64,000 bases of DNA, taken from Polaromonas sp. JS666. Lineage in GTDB: Bacteria; Pseudomonadota; Gammaproteobacteria; Burkholderiales; Burkholderiaceae_C. The position numbers and the translations under genes were made by a program. How positions within the stretch are numbered: the first letter of the stretch is position 1; each line of letters starts with the position of its first letter. The stretch is from the NCBI RefSeq assembly GCF_900103405.1, contig NZ_FNHX01000001.1, positions 558,001 through 622,000 of the forward strand, read 5' to 3'. The notes beneath the pieces are model-generated. The model was given only the letters and a program-made list of their open reading frames with translations. It did no database searches and had not been told where the DNA came from. Of this stretch, positions 36,839 to 45,221 are shown piece after piece.

Positions 36839-37281
36839 CTAATTCACTACAAAAAAGAGCCGATATCCTGCAGGACCGCTTTGGCCTGAAAACCGCCTCC
36901 TACCTGTCCGCAGGCGCGGCAGACTTGCCTTACGACATTTCGGAGCGCCTGCGCGCTGCGCGCTTCCAGGCCGTCTCTAACCGTAAAGTGGCAAAAGCCC
37001 AAACCGCCGGCGGCATTGTGGGCAATGGCGGCAGCGCCGCCCTGACCTGGGGCTCCGACGACGGCCTGAGCTGGTGGGCCCGGATTGGCTCGGTCCTGCC
37101 CCTGGTGGCCCTGGTTGTGGGCCTGCTGGTCATCAATTCCATCCAGAACGACAACCGTGCCCAGGAACTGGCCGAAGTCGACGTGGCGCTGCTTACCGAC
37201 GAACTCCCGCCCGCGGCCTTTGCCGATCCCGGTTTTGTCCAGTATCTCAAAGTGACGCGCCAAGCCCCCACGGTCCAATGA
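36835..37281 (+). CDS. DUF3619 family membrane protein (possible anti-sigma factor)
   Basis: A 148-residue protein with a soluble N-terminal part (KRADILQDRFGLKTASYLSAGAADLPYDISERLRAARFQAV), one transmembrane helix (about 84-101, IGSVLPLVALVVGLLVIN) and a short periplasmic tail of about 45 residues. Topology and coupling to the sigma gene by a 4-nt overlap are what one expects of a membrane anti-sigma factor, though no zinc-binding HxxxCxxC is present. DUF3619 has no established function known to me. It overlaps the next gene by 4 nt as well. Confidence 0.8.
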   Translation: MTNSLQKRADILQDRFGLKTASYLSAGAADLPYDISERLRAARFQAVSNRKVAKAQTAGGIVGNGGSAALTWGSDDGLSWWARIGSVLPLVALVVGLLVINSIQNDNRAQELAEVDVALLTDELPPAAFADPGFVQYLKVTRQAPTVQ

Positions 37282-38006
37282 CCCGTCCTGCAGGCGCCCG
37301 GCGCCTTCCCCTGCCTCTTGAACCTTCAAGCCGCTTGAAACTGCTATGGCTGTCGTTCGGGCTCGTGGCGGCCGCCCTGCTCGCCGCGCCGGCCTTGGGT
37401 TTCGCCCAGGCTCCCAAACCGGCAGCTCCCGCCAGCGCGCCTGCCGCAAAGCCAGCTGCAAGTGCGCCCGCCAAAACGGTCGTTTCCAAGCCCACCTGGG
37501 CGGAACTCAGCCCCATGCAGCAGCAGGCGCTCGCGCCCCTGGCTTCGAGCTGGCACGACATCAGCGAGCAGCAAAAGCGCAAATGGCTGGAAATCTCCAA
37601 AAACTACCCTTCGCTGCCTCCTGAAGGCCAGGCTAACCTGCACAGCCGCATGAACGAATGGGTCACCCTGAGCCCCCAGCAGCGCGCCCAGGCTCGGTTG
37701 AATTTCGGCAAGACCAAAGAACTCTCCAAGCAGCTCACGCCTGAAGAGAAAAAAGCCAAATGGGAAACCTACCAGGCCCTGAGCCCGGAGGAAAAACAAA
37801 AGCTGGCGGCCAAGGCCAGCCCCAAGCCCACAGGGGCCGCAACCGCCGTCAAGCCGGTTGCCCCGCAAAAATTGGCGCCTGTTCCGCCGCACCCGGTCAA
37901 GGCCAGCAGCAAGGCTGCGCCTAAAATCAATGCTTCACAACCGGCAGCCGCCGCCACGCCCGCAGCACTGCCCGCCAGTGCCCCAGGCGCCACGCCCCAG
38001 CGTTGA
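37278..38006 (+). CDS. DUF3106 domain-containing exported protein
   Basis: A 242-residue protein with a signal peptide or anchor (about 20-45, LKLLWLSFGLVAAALLAAPALGFAQA). An Ala/Pro-rich spacer follows, then the DUF3106 core (about 70-165: WAELSPMQQQALAPLASSW, KRKWLEISKNYPSLPPEGQANLHSRMNEW, LSPQQRAQARLNF, LTPEEKKAKWETYQALSPEEKQKLA). The repeated (L)SPxQ/E helices recall the LTxxQ motif of periplasmic stress chaperones CpxP/Spy, so a periplasmic protein-folding role in an envelope stress regulon is plausible. Start ATG overlaps the DUF3619 stop. The C-terminus is a long Ala/Pro/Lys-rich tail. Confidence 0.8.
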   Translation: MTRPAGARRLPLPLEPSSRLKLLWLSFGLVAAALLAAPALGFAQAPKPAAPASAPAAKPAASAPAKTVVSKPTWAELSPMQQQALAPLASSWHDISEQQKRKWLEISKNYPSLPPEGQANLHSRMNEWVTLSPQQRAQARLNFGKTKELSKQLTPEEKKAKWETYQALSPEEKQKLAAKASPKPTGAATAVKPVAPQKLAPVPPHPVKASSKAAPKINASQPAAAATPAALPASAPGATPQR

Positions 38007-38084
38007 CACGCCGCCGGCGGCAGCAGGCCGGACTTATTGGCCGCTCCGGCAGTTTCTGCCCGCGAGCATTGAAGAGCGACTCAT

Positions 38085-38624
38085 TTGACAGCCACCGCCC
38101 CCCCCTCAATACCGTCCATCCCCCGGCGCATGGCCTGCTGGATGTACGAAGGCATGCTGATGTTCGGCGTGGTTTTTCTGGCCGGCTACCTCTTCAGCAC
38201 ATTGAGCCAGACCCGCAACGCGCTGGACAACCGCCATGCGTTGCAGGCTTTTGTGTTTGTGGTTTTCGGCATCTACTTTGTGTGGTTCTGGGCCAAGGGC
38301 CAGACGCTGGCGATGAAAACCTGGAACATCCGCGTGGTCGACGCCCACGGCGCGCCCATCACCCAGAAACGCGCCCTGCTGCGCTATATGCTGAGCTGGC
38401 TGTGGTTCCTGCCGCCGCTGGCCGTCAGCTGGCTGCTGGCATTGCCCGGCCGCGAAGGCGCCGTGCTGACGCTGGGATGGGTGGCCATCTGGGCCATCCT
38501 GGCGCGCTTTCATCCGCAAAAGCAGTTCTGGCACGACGTCTGGGCGGGCACCCGGCTGATCACCTGGGTAGCGCCCGAAAAACCCCGCCGCAAGGACAAA
38601 GGCATGACAGGCGCGGGTGCATAA
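38085..38624 (+). CDS. RDD family membrane protein
   Basis: A 179-residue inner-membrane protein: PRRMACWMYEGMLMFGVVFLAGYLF (helix 1 with the Arg-x-x-Ala-x-x-x-Asp/Glu RDD-type start), QAFVFVVFGIYFVWFWAKGQTLAMKTWNIRVVDAHG (helix 2 and the conserved GQTLxMKxWxIRVVD) and QKQFWHDVWAGTRL at the end. Start is TTG at 38085 with GAAGAG upstream; the next Met is at residue 15. Function of RDD proteins is poorly known; some take part in ion homeostasis. It lies 78 nt after the DUF3106 gene on the same strand. Confidence 0.85.
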   Translation: MTATAPPSIPSIPRRMACWMYEGMLMFGVVFLAGYLFSTLSQTRNALDNRHALQAFVFVVFGIYFVWFWAKGQTLAMKTWNIRVVDAHGAPITQKRALLRYMLSWLWFLPPLAVSWLLALPGREGAVLTLGWVAIWAILARFHPQKQFWHDVWAGTRLITWVAPEKPRRKDKGMTGAGA

Positions 38625-38660
38625 CATCAACATGCCATAAAGCTGCGCGACAATCGCCCC

Positions 38661-39113
38661 ATGCCCGAACAAGTTCCGCTTTCCGCCTCCGCGCCAGCTT
38701 CCATCAGCACCGCCTGCGCCGCGCCCCTCGATGGGCCGGTCAATCCCCAAAAACACCGCAAGGGCCTGAGCCGCGTCTGGCATGCCACGGGCTACTCCAT
38801 CGCCGGCCTGCGTGCCGGCTGGCATGAAACCGCCTTCCGCCAGGAGGCCATCGCCTCCATTGTGCTGATACCCGCCGCCTTCTGGCTGGGCCGCAGCTGG
38901 GTGGAAACCGTGCTGCTGGCCGGCACCGTGATCCTCATCATGATCGTGGAACTGCTCAACACCGGCATCGAAACCGCCATAGACCGCATAGGCCCCGAAT
39001 GGCATGACCTTTCCAAGCGCGCCAAGGACATGGGCAGCGCCGCCGTCCTGCTCAGCCTGCTGCTGTGCGCGGGCACCTGGGCCATGGCGCTCTGGCAACG
39101 CTTTGCAGCATGA
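38661..39113 (+). CDS. dgkA: Diacylglycerol kinase DgkA
   Basis: Integral membrane kinase recycling diacylglycerol to phosphatidic acid. The 150-residue protein has a non-conserved head of about 30 residues, then KGLSRVWHATGYSIAGLRAGWHETAFRQEAI, three hydrophobic helices, and the signature VELLNTGIETAIDRIGPEWHDLSKRAKDMGSAAVLLSL, with the catalytic-type Glu and Asp residues. It overlaps the following LOG-family gene by 4 nt (ATGA). Confidence 0.94.
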   Translation: MPEQVPLSASAPASISTACAAPLDGPVNPQKHRKGLSRVWHATGYSIAGLRAGWHETAFRQEAIASIVLIPAAFWLGRSWVETVLLAGTVILIMIVELLNTGIETAIDRIGPEWHDLSKRAKDMGSAAVLLSLLLCAGTWAMALWQRFAA

Positions 39114-39730
39114 ACAACGACAACACCGAAGTGACAGATACCTCCAAACCCGCTTTCTCCCTTTGCGTCTACTGCGGCTCACGCACGGGCGCCCAGCCTG
39201 AATTCGCAGCGATCGCCGCCCTCGTCGGCACCTGGATAGGCCAGCATGGCGGCCAACTGGTCTACGGCGGCGGCCGCAACGGCCTCATGGGCATACTGGC
39301 CGACGCGGCGCTCGCCGCGGGTGCGCGGGTCGTGGGTGTGATCCCCAAGGCGCTGGTCGAAAAGGAATGGGCCCATACCGGCTGCACCGAGTTGCACATC
39401 GTGGAAAACATGCACGAGCGCAAACGCATCATGGCCGAGCATGCCGACGCCTTTCTGGCCCTGCCCGGCGGCATAGGCACGCTGGAAGAATTTTTTGAAG
39501 TCTGGACCTGGCGCCAGCTGGGCTACCACGACAAGCCGGTCGGCCTGCTCAACATGGGCGGCTACTACGACAGCCTGTTGGCCTTCCTGGCCTCATCGGT
39601 AAAGGCCGGCTTCATGAACGACTGGCTGATGGACCTGATACGCACCGGCAGCGAGGCGGAGCCGCTGCTCGAAACCCTGGTGCAGACCGCCGGCATGACA
39701 CCCGCCGCCACCCGCCTCGACCAGATTTAA
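39110..39730 (+). CDS. LOG family protein (TIGR00730; nucleoside 5'-monophosphate phosphoribohydrolase type)
   Basis: A 206-residue Rossmann-fold protein with VYCGSRTGAQPEF, LVYGGGRNGLMGILADAALAAGARVVGVIP, the family-defining MHERKRIMAEHADAFLALPGGIGTLEEFFEVWTWRQLG (PGGxGTxxE) and KPVGLLNMGGYYD. LOG enzymes release the base from cytokinin-type or other nucleoside monophosphates; in bacteria they are often housekeeping. The ATG at 39110 overlaps the dgkA stop, so it is translationally coupled. Confidence 0.9.
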   Translation: MNNDNTEVTDTSKPAFSLCVYCGSRTGAQPEFAAIAALVGTWIGQHGGQLVYGGGRNGLMGILADAALAAGARVVGVIPKALVEKEWAHTGCTELHIVENMHERKRIMAEHADAFLALPGGIGTLEEFFEVWTWRQLGYHDKPVGLLNMGGYYDSLLAFLASSVKAGFMNDWLMDLIRTGSEAEPLLETLVQTAGMTPAATRLDQI

Positions 39731-39745
39731 GCGGCGAAGCGGCTC

Positions 39746-40231
<486 letters not shown>

Positions 40232-41920
40232 CTACTGTCTAAATTTGCTCGTAATAGGATAGCGCCAATCCTTGCCAAAGCTCCTGTGGGTGACCCTGAT
40301 GCCCACCGGCGCCTGTCGCCGCTTGTACTCATTGATCCGGATCAGCTGGGCGACGCGCACGACCAATGCGCGGTCAAACCCGGCAGCGACGATGGCGTCC
40401 ACGCCCTGGTCGTTCTCCATGTACCGCTCCAGGATGGCATCGAGCACTTCGTAAGGCGGCAAGCTGTCCTGGTCGGTCTGGTCGGGGCGCAGCTCGGCGC
40501 TGGGCGGACGCGTGATGATGCGCTCGGGAATCGGGTTGCTGCCGGTGCCGTAAGGGTCGTTGGCATTGCGCCAGCGCGCCAGCCGGAACACCGAGGTCTT
40601 GAGCACGTCCTTGATCACCGCGAAGCCGCCGGCCATGTCGCCATACAGCGTGCAATAGCCGGTGGCCATCTCGCTCTTGTTGCCGGTGGTCAGCACGATG
40701 GAGCCGAACTTGTTGGACAGCGCCATCAAAAACACGCCGCGTATGCGCGCCTGGATGTTTTCCTCGGTCGTGTCTTCCTTCAGGCCTTTGAACTCGCCGG
40801 CCAGCGAGGCCTTGAAGGCCTCGAACTCGGGCACGATGGAGATCTCGTCGTAACGCACCTTCACCCGCTCGGCCATCTCTCGCGCGTCTATCCACGAGAT
40901 ATCGGCGGTATAGGGCGAAGGCATCATCACCGCACGCACCTTGTCCGCACCCAGCGCATCCACCGCGATCGCCAGCACCAGGGCCGAGTCGATGCCGCCC
41001 GACAGGCCCAGGATGGCGCCCGGAAACCCGTTTTTTCCCAGGTAGTCGCGCACACCCAGCACCAGCGCGTCCCACAAATCGGCCTCGGGACTGCGCTCGG
41101 GCGCCGTATCCGCCGCCAATACAACCGCGCGCCCCGCGCGCCCGGCGCGGATGGCAAACAGCTTTTCCTTGAAACTCTCGGCCCGCCCGGCCAGCGTGCC
41201 GTCAGCCTGCAGCGCAAAAGAGCGTCCTTCAAACACGATTTCGTCCTGCCCTCCCACCAGGTGGGCATAAACCAGCGGCAACCCGGTGGCCAGGCAGCGG
41301 TTTTGCATCATCTGCTCGCGCTCGCCGCCCTTGCCCACATGGAAAGGCGAGGCATTGATGACCACCAGCAGCTCGGCGCCGGCTTCCCTGGCCAGCCGCG
41401 CAGGCTCTTCAAACCAGGCGTCTTCGCAGATCAGCAGGCCTATGCTGATGGCCTCATCACCCTCGCCGGCCTGGAACACACAGCTTCCCTGGCCCGGCGT
41501 GAAGTAGCGTCGTTCGTCAAACACCTGGTAATTGGGCAGCTCGCGCTTGGCGTAGCTTTCGATGACGCGGCCTTCGCGCAGCACCCGGGCCGCGTTGTGC
41601 CGCTGCTGCACCTCCACACTTTTGGTGCGCAGGCCCTTGCCGTTGTCGCCGTGGGTGGGCGTGCCCACCACCACCGTCAGGCCTTTTAACCCGGCCAGCT
41701 CGCGGGCCACTTGATTCACGGCATCATCACAGGCCTGGATGAAAGAGGGGCGTAAAAACAGGTCTTCAGCCGCATAGCCGCAAATCGCCAGTTCCGGTGT
41801 CAGCACCAGCCGCACACCATCCTGGTAGGCGACGCGGGCGGCCTCGATGATCTTTTGCGCATTGCCGGGCATGTCTCCCACGCAGTAGTTCAGTTGGGCA
41901 ACGCAGATTTTGAGTGGCAT
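40232..41920 (-). CDS. nadE: Glutamine-hydrolysing NAD+ synthase NadE
   Basis: Final step of NAD synthesis, with glutamine as nitrogen source. The 562-residue protein joins an N-terminal nitrilase-type glutaminase (Glu43 in LTPELAICGY, Lys125 in YAKRELPNYQVF, Cys165 in LLICEDAWF) to a C-terminal synthetase with P-loop LGLSGGIDSALVLAIAVDALG (about 290-310) and TTGNKSEMATGYCTLYGDMAGGFAVIKDV. The ATG at 41920 begins right at the MPLKICVAQLN strand; an earlier GTG would add eight residues. It is divergent from the FemAB-like gene by 24 nt and upstream of the PII gene. Confidence 0.95.
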   Translation of the reverse strand: MPLKICVAQLNYCVGDMPGNAQKIIEAARVAYQDGVRLVLTPELAICGYAAEDLFLRPSFIQACDDAVNQVARELAGLKGLTVVVGTPTHGDNGKGLRTKSVEVQQRHNAARVLREGRVIESYAKRELPNYQVFDERRYFTPGQGSCVFQAGEGDEAISIGLLICEDAWFEEPARLAREAGAELLVVINASPFHVGKGGEREQMMQNRCLATGLPLVYAHLVGGQDEIVFEGRSFALQADGTLAGRAESFKEKLFAIRAGRAGRAVVLAADTAPERSPEADLWDALVLGVRDYLGKNGFPGAILGLSGGIDSALVLAIAVDALGADKVRAVMMPSPYTADISWIDAREMAERVKVRYDEISIVPEFEAFKASLAGEFKGLKEDTTEENIQARIRGVFLMALSNKFGSIVLTTGNKSEMATGYCTLYGDMAGGFAVIKDVLKTSVFRLARWRNANDPYGTGSNPIPERIITRPPSAELRPDQTDQDSLPPYEVLDAILERYMENDQGVDAIVAAGFDRALVVRVAQLIRINEYKRRQAPVGIRVTHRSFGKDWRYPITSKFRQ

Positions 41921-41944
41921 GTAGAAGTAAAACCCCAAAAACAC

Positions 41945-43162
41945 GTGAAAAAAGACTCAAACGATTATGTCATCCGCGTGCTGGATTCGCCGCTGAAGGT
42001 GAATGCCTCCGAGTGGAACGCCCTGCTGGCGGCGCAAAGCCCTGGCGAAGCCGCCAACCCCTTTATGCGCCACGAGTACCTGGCGGCACTGCACGAAAGC
42101 GGCAGCGCCACCCCCGAAACCGGCTGGACGCCGCGCTTTATCACCCTCTGGCAGGGCAAGACCCTGGCCGGGGCCTGCCCGCTATACCTCAAGGCCCACT
42201 CCTACGGCGAATACGTCTTCGACTGGGCCTGGGCCAATGCCTACCAGCAGCACGGCCTCCACTACTACCCCAAGGCCTTGGCCGCTGTGCCCTTCACGCC
42301 CGTGCCGGGCGCCCGGCTGCTGGCGCGCACCGCCGCAGAGCGCACCTTGCTGGTCAAGGCGCTGCTTGCCTGGTGCGGCGATGAAAAGCTGTCGTCGCTG
42401 CACCTGCTGTTTACGGCCGATGAAGATGTCGCGGCCTGCGAAGAAGCCGGCCTCATGCTGCGCCACACAGTCCAGTTCCACTGGACTGCACCGCCCGCCG
42501 GCTACCGTGACTTCGACGACTTCCTGATGTCGCTCAACCAGGAAAAGCGCAAAAAAATCCGCCAGGAGCGCCGCAAGGTGCACGATGCCGGCATCCACTT
42601 TCGCTGGTCGCTGGGCAAGGACATCAGCCAGGCCGACTGGGACTTCTTTTACCGCTGCTACGAGCGCACCTACCATGAGCACGGCAACGCGCCCTATCTG
42701 AGTCGCGACTTCTTCCGGCGCATGCAGGACACCATGCCGGAAAACTGGCTGCTGTTTGTGGCAGAAGGCACGCCAGGCGGCGAACGCCGGCCCATCGCGG
42801 CCAGCCTCATCGCGGTCAACGCCCCGCCTTCATCGCCGGGCGCGGCCGCTCCCCCGCTGGCCGCCTACGGCCGCTACTGGGGCGCCCTGGCCCGTGTCGA
42901 CTGCCTGCACTTCGAAGCCTGCTACTACCAGCCGCTGCAGTGGTGCATAGAGCACGGCTACCAGCGCTTTGAAGGCGGCGCCCAGGGAGAGCACAAAATG
43001 GCGCGCGCCCTGCTGCCCGTCAAGACCACCAGCGCCCACTGGCTGGCCCATCCTTCCTTCGCCGACGCGGTAGAACGTTTCCTGGAGCGTGAAGGCGCCG
43101 GCATCCAGAGTTATATGGACGACTTGGAACGGCGCAACCCGTTCAAGGCATCCCCTAAATAG
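41945..43162 (+). CDS. FemAB-like / GNAT-fold protein (peptidogalycan biosynthesis family, PF04339)
   Basis: A 405-residue soluble protein with the family blocks NPFMRHEYLAALHESGSA, GACPLYLKAHSYGEYVFDWAWANAYQQHGLHYYPKAL, VQFHWTAPPAGYRDFDDFLMSLNQEKRKKIRQERRKV, and FEACYYQPLQWCIEHGYQRFEGGAQGEHKMARALLPVKTTSAHWLAHPSF. It has the double acyltransferase-like fold of FemAB-like proteins; the true activity in Gram-negatives is not established as far as I know. The likely start is GTG at 41945; the frame stays open upstream to 41855 inside nadE, which is not credible coding. Confidence 0.83.
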   Translation: MKKDSNDYVIRVLDSPLKVNASEWNALLAAQSPGEAANPFMRHEYLAALHESGSATPETGWTPRFITLWQGKTLAGACPLYLKAHSYGEYVFDWAWANAYQQHGLHYYPKALAAVPFTPVPGARLLARTAAERTLLVKALLAWCGDEKLSSLHLLFTADEDVAACEEAGLMLRHTVQFHWTAPPAGYRDFDDFLMSLNQEKRKKIRQERRKVHDAGIHFRWSLGKDISQADWDFFYRCYERTYHEHGNAPYLSRDFFRRMQDTMPENWLLFVAEGTPGGERRPIAASLIAVNAPPSSPGAAAPPLAAYGRYWGALARVDCLHFEACYYQPLQWCIEHGYQRFEGGAQGEHKMARALLPVKTTSAHWLAHPSFADAVERFLEREGAGIQSYMDDLERRNPFKASPK

Positions 43163-43277
43163 AGGACTTGCAACATAGCCATCAAGTCAATTTATTCGGA
43201 ATCGACATACAGGGTGTTACAAACACAGGTATGCTTGGCGCCGGTTTCTCATGTTTCACCCTTCTGAAAGAATTTCG

Positions 43278-43874
43278 ATGAAAAAGGTTTTCCTGGCTGG
43301 CGCAATCGCCGCAGCGTTCGTGGCGATGCCGGCTTCGGCCCAGTGGTACATCGGTGGCGGCGTCGGATCGTCCAAAGTCACTGGCGCAGACGGCACCGCG
43401 CCCACGACTCCTCCACTCACGCTCACCGGCGCTGACTCCAACAAAGCTTCCGTCAAGATTTATGGCGGCTACCAGATCACCCCTAACTGGGGCGTCGAAG
43501 CTCAATACGCCGACCTCGGCAACCGCGATTTCGCGATCCGCAACGGTGCCGGCGTTCCGCTCGCCACGGGTAGCCTGAAAGCAACGCAGTTCAGCATTGC
43601 CGGGACCGGCACGCTGCCACTGGCCAACAACTTCTCGCTGTTTGGCAAGCTGGGCATCTCCAGCAACCATGGAAAAATCAGCGCCGCTGGCATCTCCGAC
43701 CGCGGCAGCAAGACTTCCCCCTTGATCGGTGTGGGCGCCCTTTATAACGTCACCCCGAAACTCGCCGTTCGCCTCGAGTACGAAGACTTCGGCAAGTTCT
43801 CCAATGACGGCGGCGCAAGCGGCGGTGCGATTCGCGCCAACAACTTCGGTCTCAGCCTGCAATACGCATTCTGA
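43278..43874 (+). CDS. Outer-membrane beta-barrel protein (OmpA transmembrane domain-like)
   Basis: A 198-residue protein with a clean signal peptide (MKKVFLAGAIAAAFVAMPASA-QW) and alternating-hydrophobicity strands: WYIGGGVGSS, KIYGGYQITPNWGVEAQYADLG, FSLFGKLGISSNHG and LAVRLEYEDFGKFS. It ends GLSLQYAF with a terminal Phe, the BAM recognition signal. The size corresponds to an eight-stranded barrel like the OmpA N-domain, without a C-terminal peptidoglycan-binding domain. Role unknown. A strong terminator follows, so it is probably a single-gene unit. Confidence 0.88.
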   Translation: MKKVFLAGAIAAAFVAMPASAQWYIGGGVGSSKVTGADGTAPTTPPLTLTGADSNKASVKIYGGYQITPNWGVEAQYADLGNRDFAIRNGAGVPLATGSLKATQFSIAGTGTLPLANNFSLFGKLGISSNHGKISAAGISDRGSKTSPLIGVGALYNVTPKLAVRLEYEDFGKFSNDGGASGGAIRANNFGLSLQYAF

Positions 43875-43898
43875 TCTGATAATCTTGCTGACCTGACC

Positions 43899-43925
43899 AA
43901 AAGCCGGGCTCGTCCCGGCTTTTTT
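43899..43925 (+). terminator. Intrinsic terminator after the beta-barrel gene
   Basis: AAAAGCCGGG (43899-43908) pairs with CCCGGCTTTTT (43914-43925 with the T-run) around CTCGT. It lies 24 nt after the stop codon. Confidence 0.9.
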
Positions 43926-43968
43926 AATCCAGCCGCCCCTCATCCTTCACGTTATGCGAGGAATCCAA

Positions 43969-44277
43969 ATGGCCGCCTACAAGGTCAACCTGGTTGAATG
44001 CCCCACTCTCAGCGCCGAGCAGCGCGCAGCCGCGGAATTGCGCTTTCGCATGGCGCTTGAATTCGCGGTGGGTGGGCCGGAGTATGTGCTGCCCTCTCTT
44101 CAGGCTTACATGCTGGCGCAGACCCTGAGCGAAGGCCTGCCGCTGCAAGGCGCTTCGCAGGCCGAAGAGCAGGTCATCGCACTGTGGCAAAACGCCGAGA
44201 CCGACGCCATCCTGGCCGCCATGCGGCCGCTGGGTGACAACCTGGACAACGCGCGCTTCGAGATTCTTCCGCTCTGA
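43969..44277 (+). CDS. Hypothetical protein, 102 residues
   Basis: Not recognised. The ATG at 43969 has GAGGAA 6 nt upstream; an earlier ATG would add five residues. The protein (MAAYKVNLVECPTLSAEQ...) is predicted mainly alpha-helical, with a Leu/Ala-rich middle (AAAELRFRMALEFAVGGPEYVLPSLQAYMLAQ) and an amphipathic second half. It has no signal peptide, membrane helix or metal-binding motif. It is followed after 26 nt by a candidate nuclease gene on the same strand, and the two are probably cotranscribed. Codon use matches the rest of the window. Confidence 0.7.
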   Translation: MAAYKVNLVECPTLSAEQRAAAELRFRMALEFAVGGPEYVLPSLQAYMLAQTLSEGLPLQGASQAEEQVIALWQNAETDAILAAMRPLGDNLDNARFEILPL

Positions 44278-44303
44278 ATACCCCAGGTGCCGGAGTCCAC
44301 ACC

Positions 44304-45110
44304 ATGAGCAGCGCCGCCCTCCCACTTGCCAGCGTCCCGGCATCCACCGCGCCGGCCGCCAACGACAGCGCGCTGGGAACAACGCCGCCGCTGGGCCGCC
44401 CCCATGCCCGGCGCCTGCGCGAGGTCTACCGCTCCGCCGGCTGGCCCTGCCAGGACCTGCTGGAAATCGAACTGCTCGCCACCGGCATGCTGCAGCGTGT
44501 GGCCGGACCCGCTGGCCACGAAACCCTGCGCGTCACTGACGCTGGCATTGCCTACCTGGCGGCCACGCTGCTGCGCAACCGCTCGGCCCTGTCCAAGCAT
44601 GAAGCCCTGGTCGAGCAGGTGGCCGGCGAGATGGTGCGCGCCGGCCGCATCACCTGGCGCGGCCTGGGGCTACGCGCCCAGCTGCCACCGGACACCGAAG
44701 GCGGCAAGGCCCGCTGGTGCATCGCCAGGCCCGACGTGTTTTCCATTCGCAACACCACGGTGCAGGAATACGTGGACCCCATCGTCCACGAGATCAAGGT
44801 GCACCGCTCCGATCTGCTGGGCGACCTGCGCCGCCCCGAAAAGCGCGCCGCCTACCTGGACCTGGGCGGCGAATGCTGGTACGTGCTGGGTTGCGATGCC
44901 AAGGGACGGCCTATAGGCGCGGCCGATGAAGTGCCGGCCGAATGCGGCGTGATGCTGATGGAAGGCCGGCGCCTCGTCGTGGCCCGCGCGGCGCCACGGC
45001 GCTCGCGCCAGGCCTTGCCGCTGGGTGTCTGGATGGCGCTGGCCAAGGCAACACCGGTGGCCGGGCTCAATGACGATGAGCAAGGCATGCTGGGCGACTG
45101 CGAAGCTTGA
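44304..45110 (+). CDS. Unknown protein with winged-helix-like N-part and candidate PD-(D/E)XK nuclease domain
   Basis: A 268-residue soluble protein. Residues 32-92 (HARRLREVYRSAGWPCQDLLEIELLATGMLQRV..., TLRVTDAGIAYLA) resemble a winged helix. After a helix with Glu100 and Glu104, residues 138-197 show ARPDVFSIRN (Pro143-Asp144), VHEIKVHRSDLLGDLRRPEKRAAYLDLGGECWYVLG (Glu163-x-Lys165): the PD...ExK order and the following helix seen in PD-(D/E)XK enzymes such as MmcB/restriction-like nucleases. A DNA-related role is inferred from these motifs only. It follows the 102-residue gene closely. The C-terminus is Arg-rich then acidic. Confidence 0.6.
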   Translation: MSSAALPLASVPASTAPAANDSALGTTPPLGRPHARRLREVYRSAGWPCQDLLEIELLATGMLQRVAGPAGHETLRVTDAGIAYLAATLLRNRSALSKHEALVEQVAGEMVRAGRITWRGLGLRAQLPPDTEGGKARWCIARPDVFSIRNTTVQEYVDPIVHEIKVHRSDLLGDLRRPEKRAAYLDLGGECWYVLGCDAKGRPIGAADEVPAECGVMLMEGRRLVVARAAPRRSRQALPLGVWMALAKATPVAGLNDDEQGMLGDCEA

Positions 45111-45221
45111 ACGCGATCATGGCCGCGCGCTGAGCCCGGCGCGACAGCCGCGGCTACGGCAAACCCTAGTGCCGCGGCCCGGCCCGCTCGGTTAAGGTCT
45201 CCCCACGGAGACAACACAACC

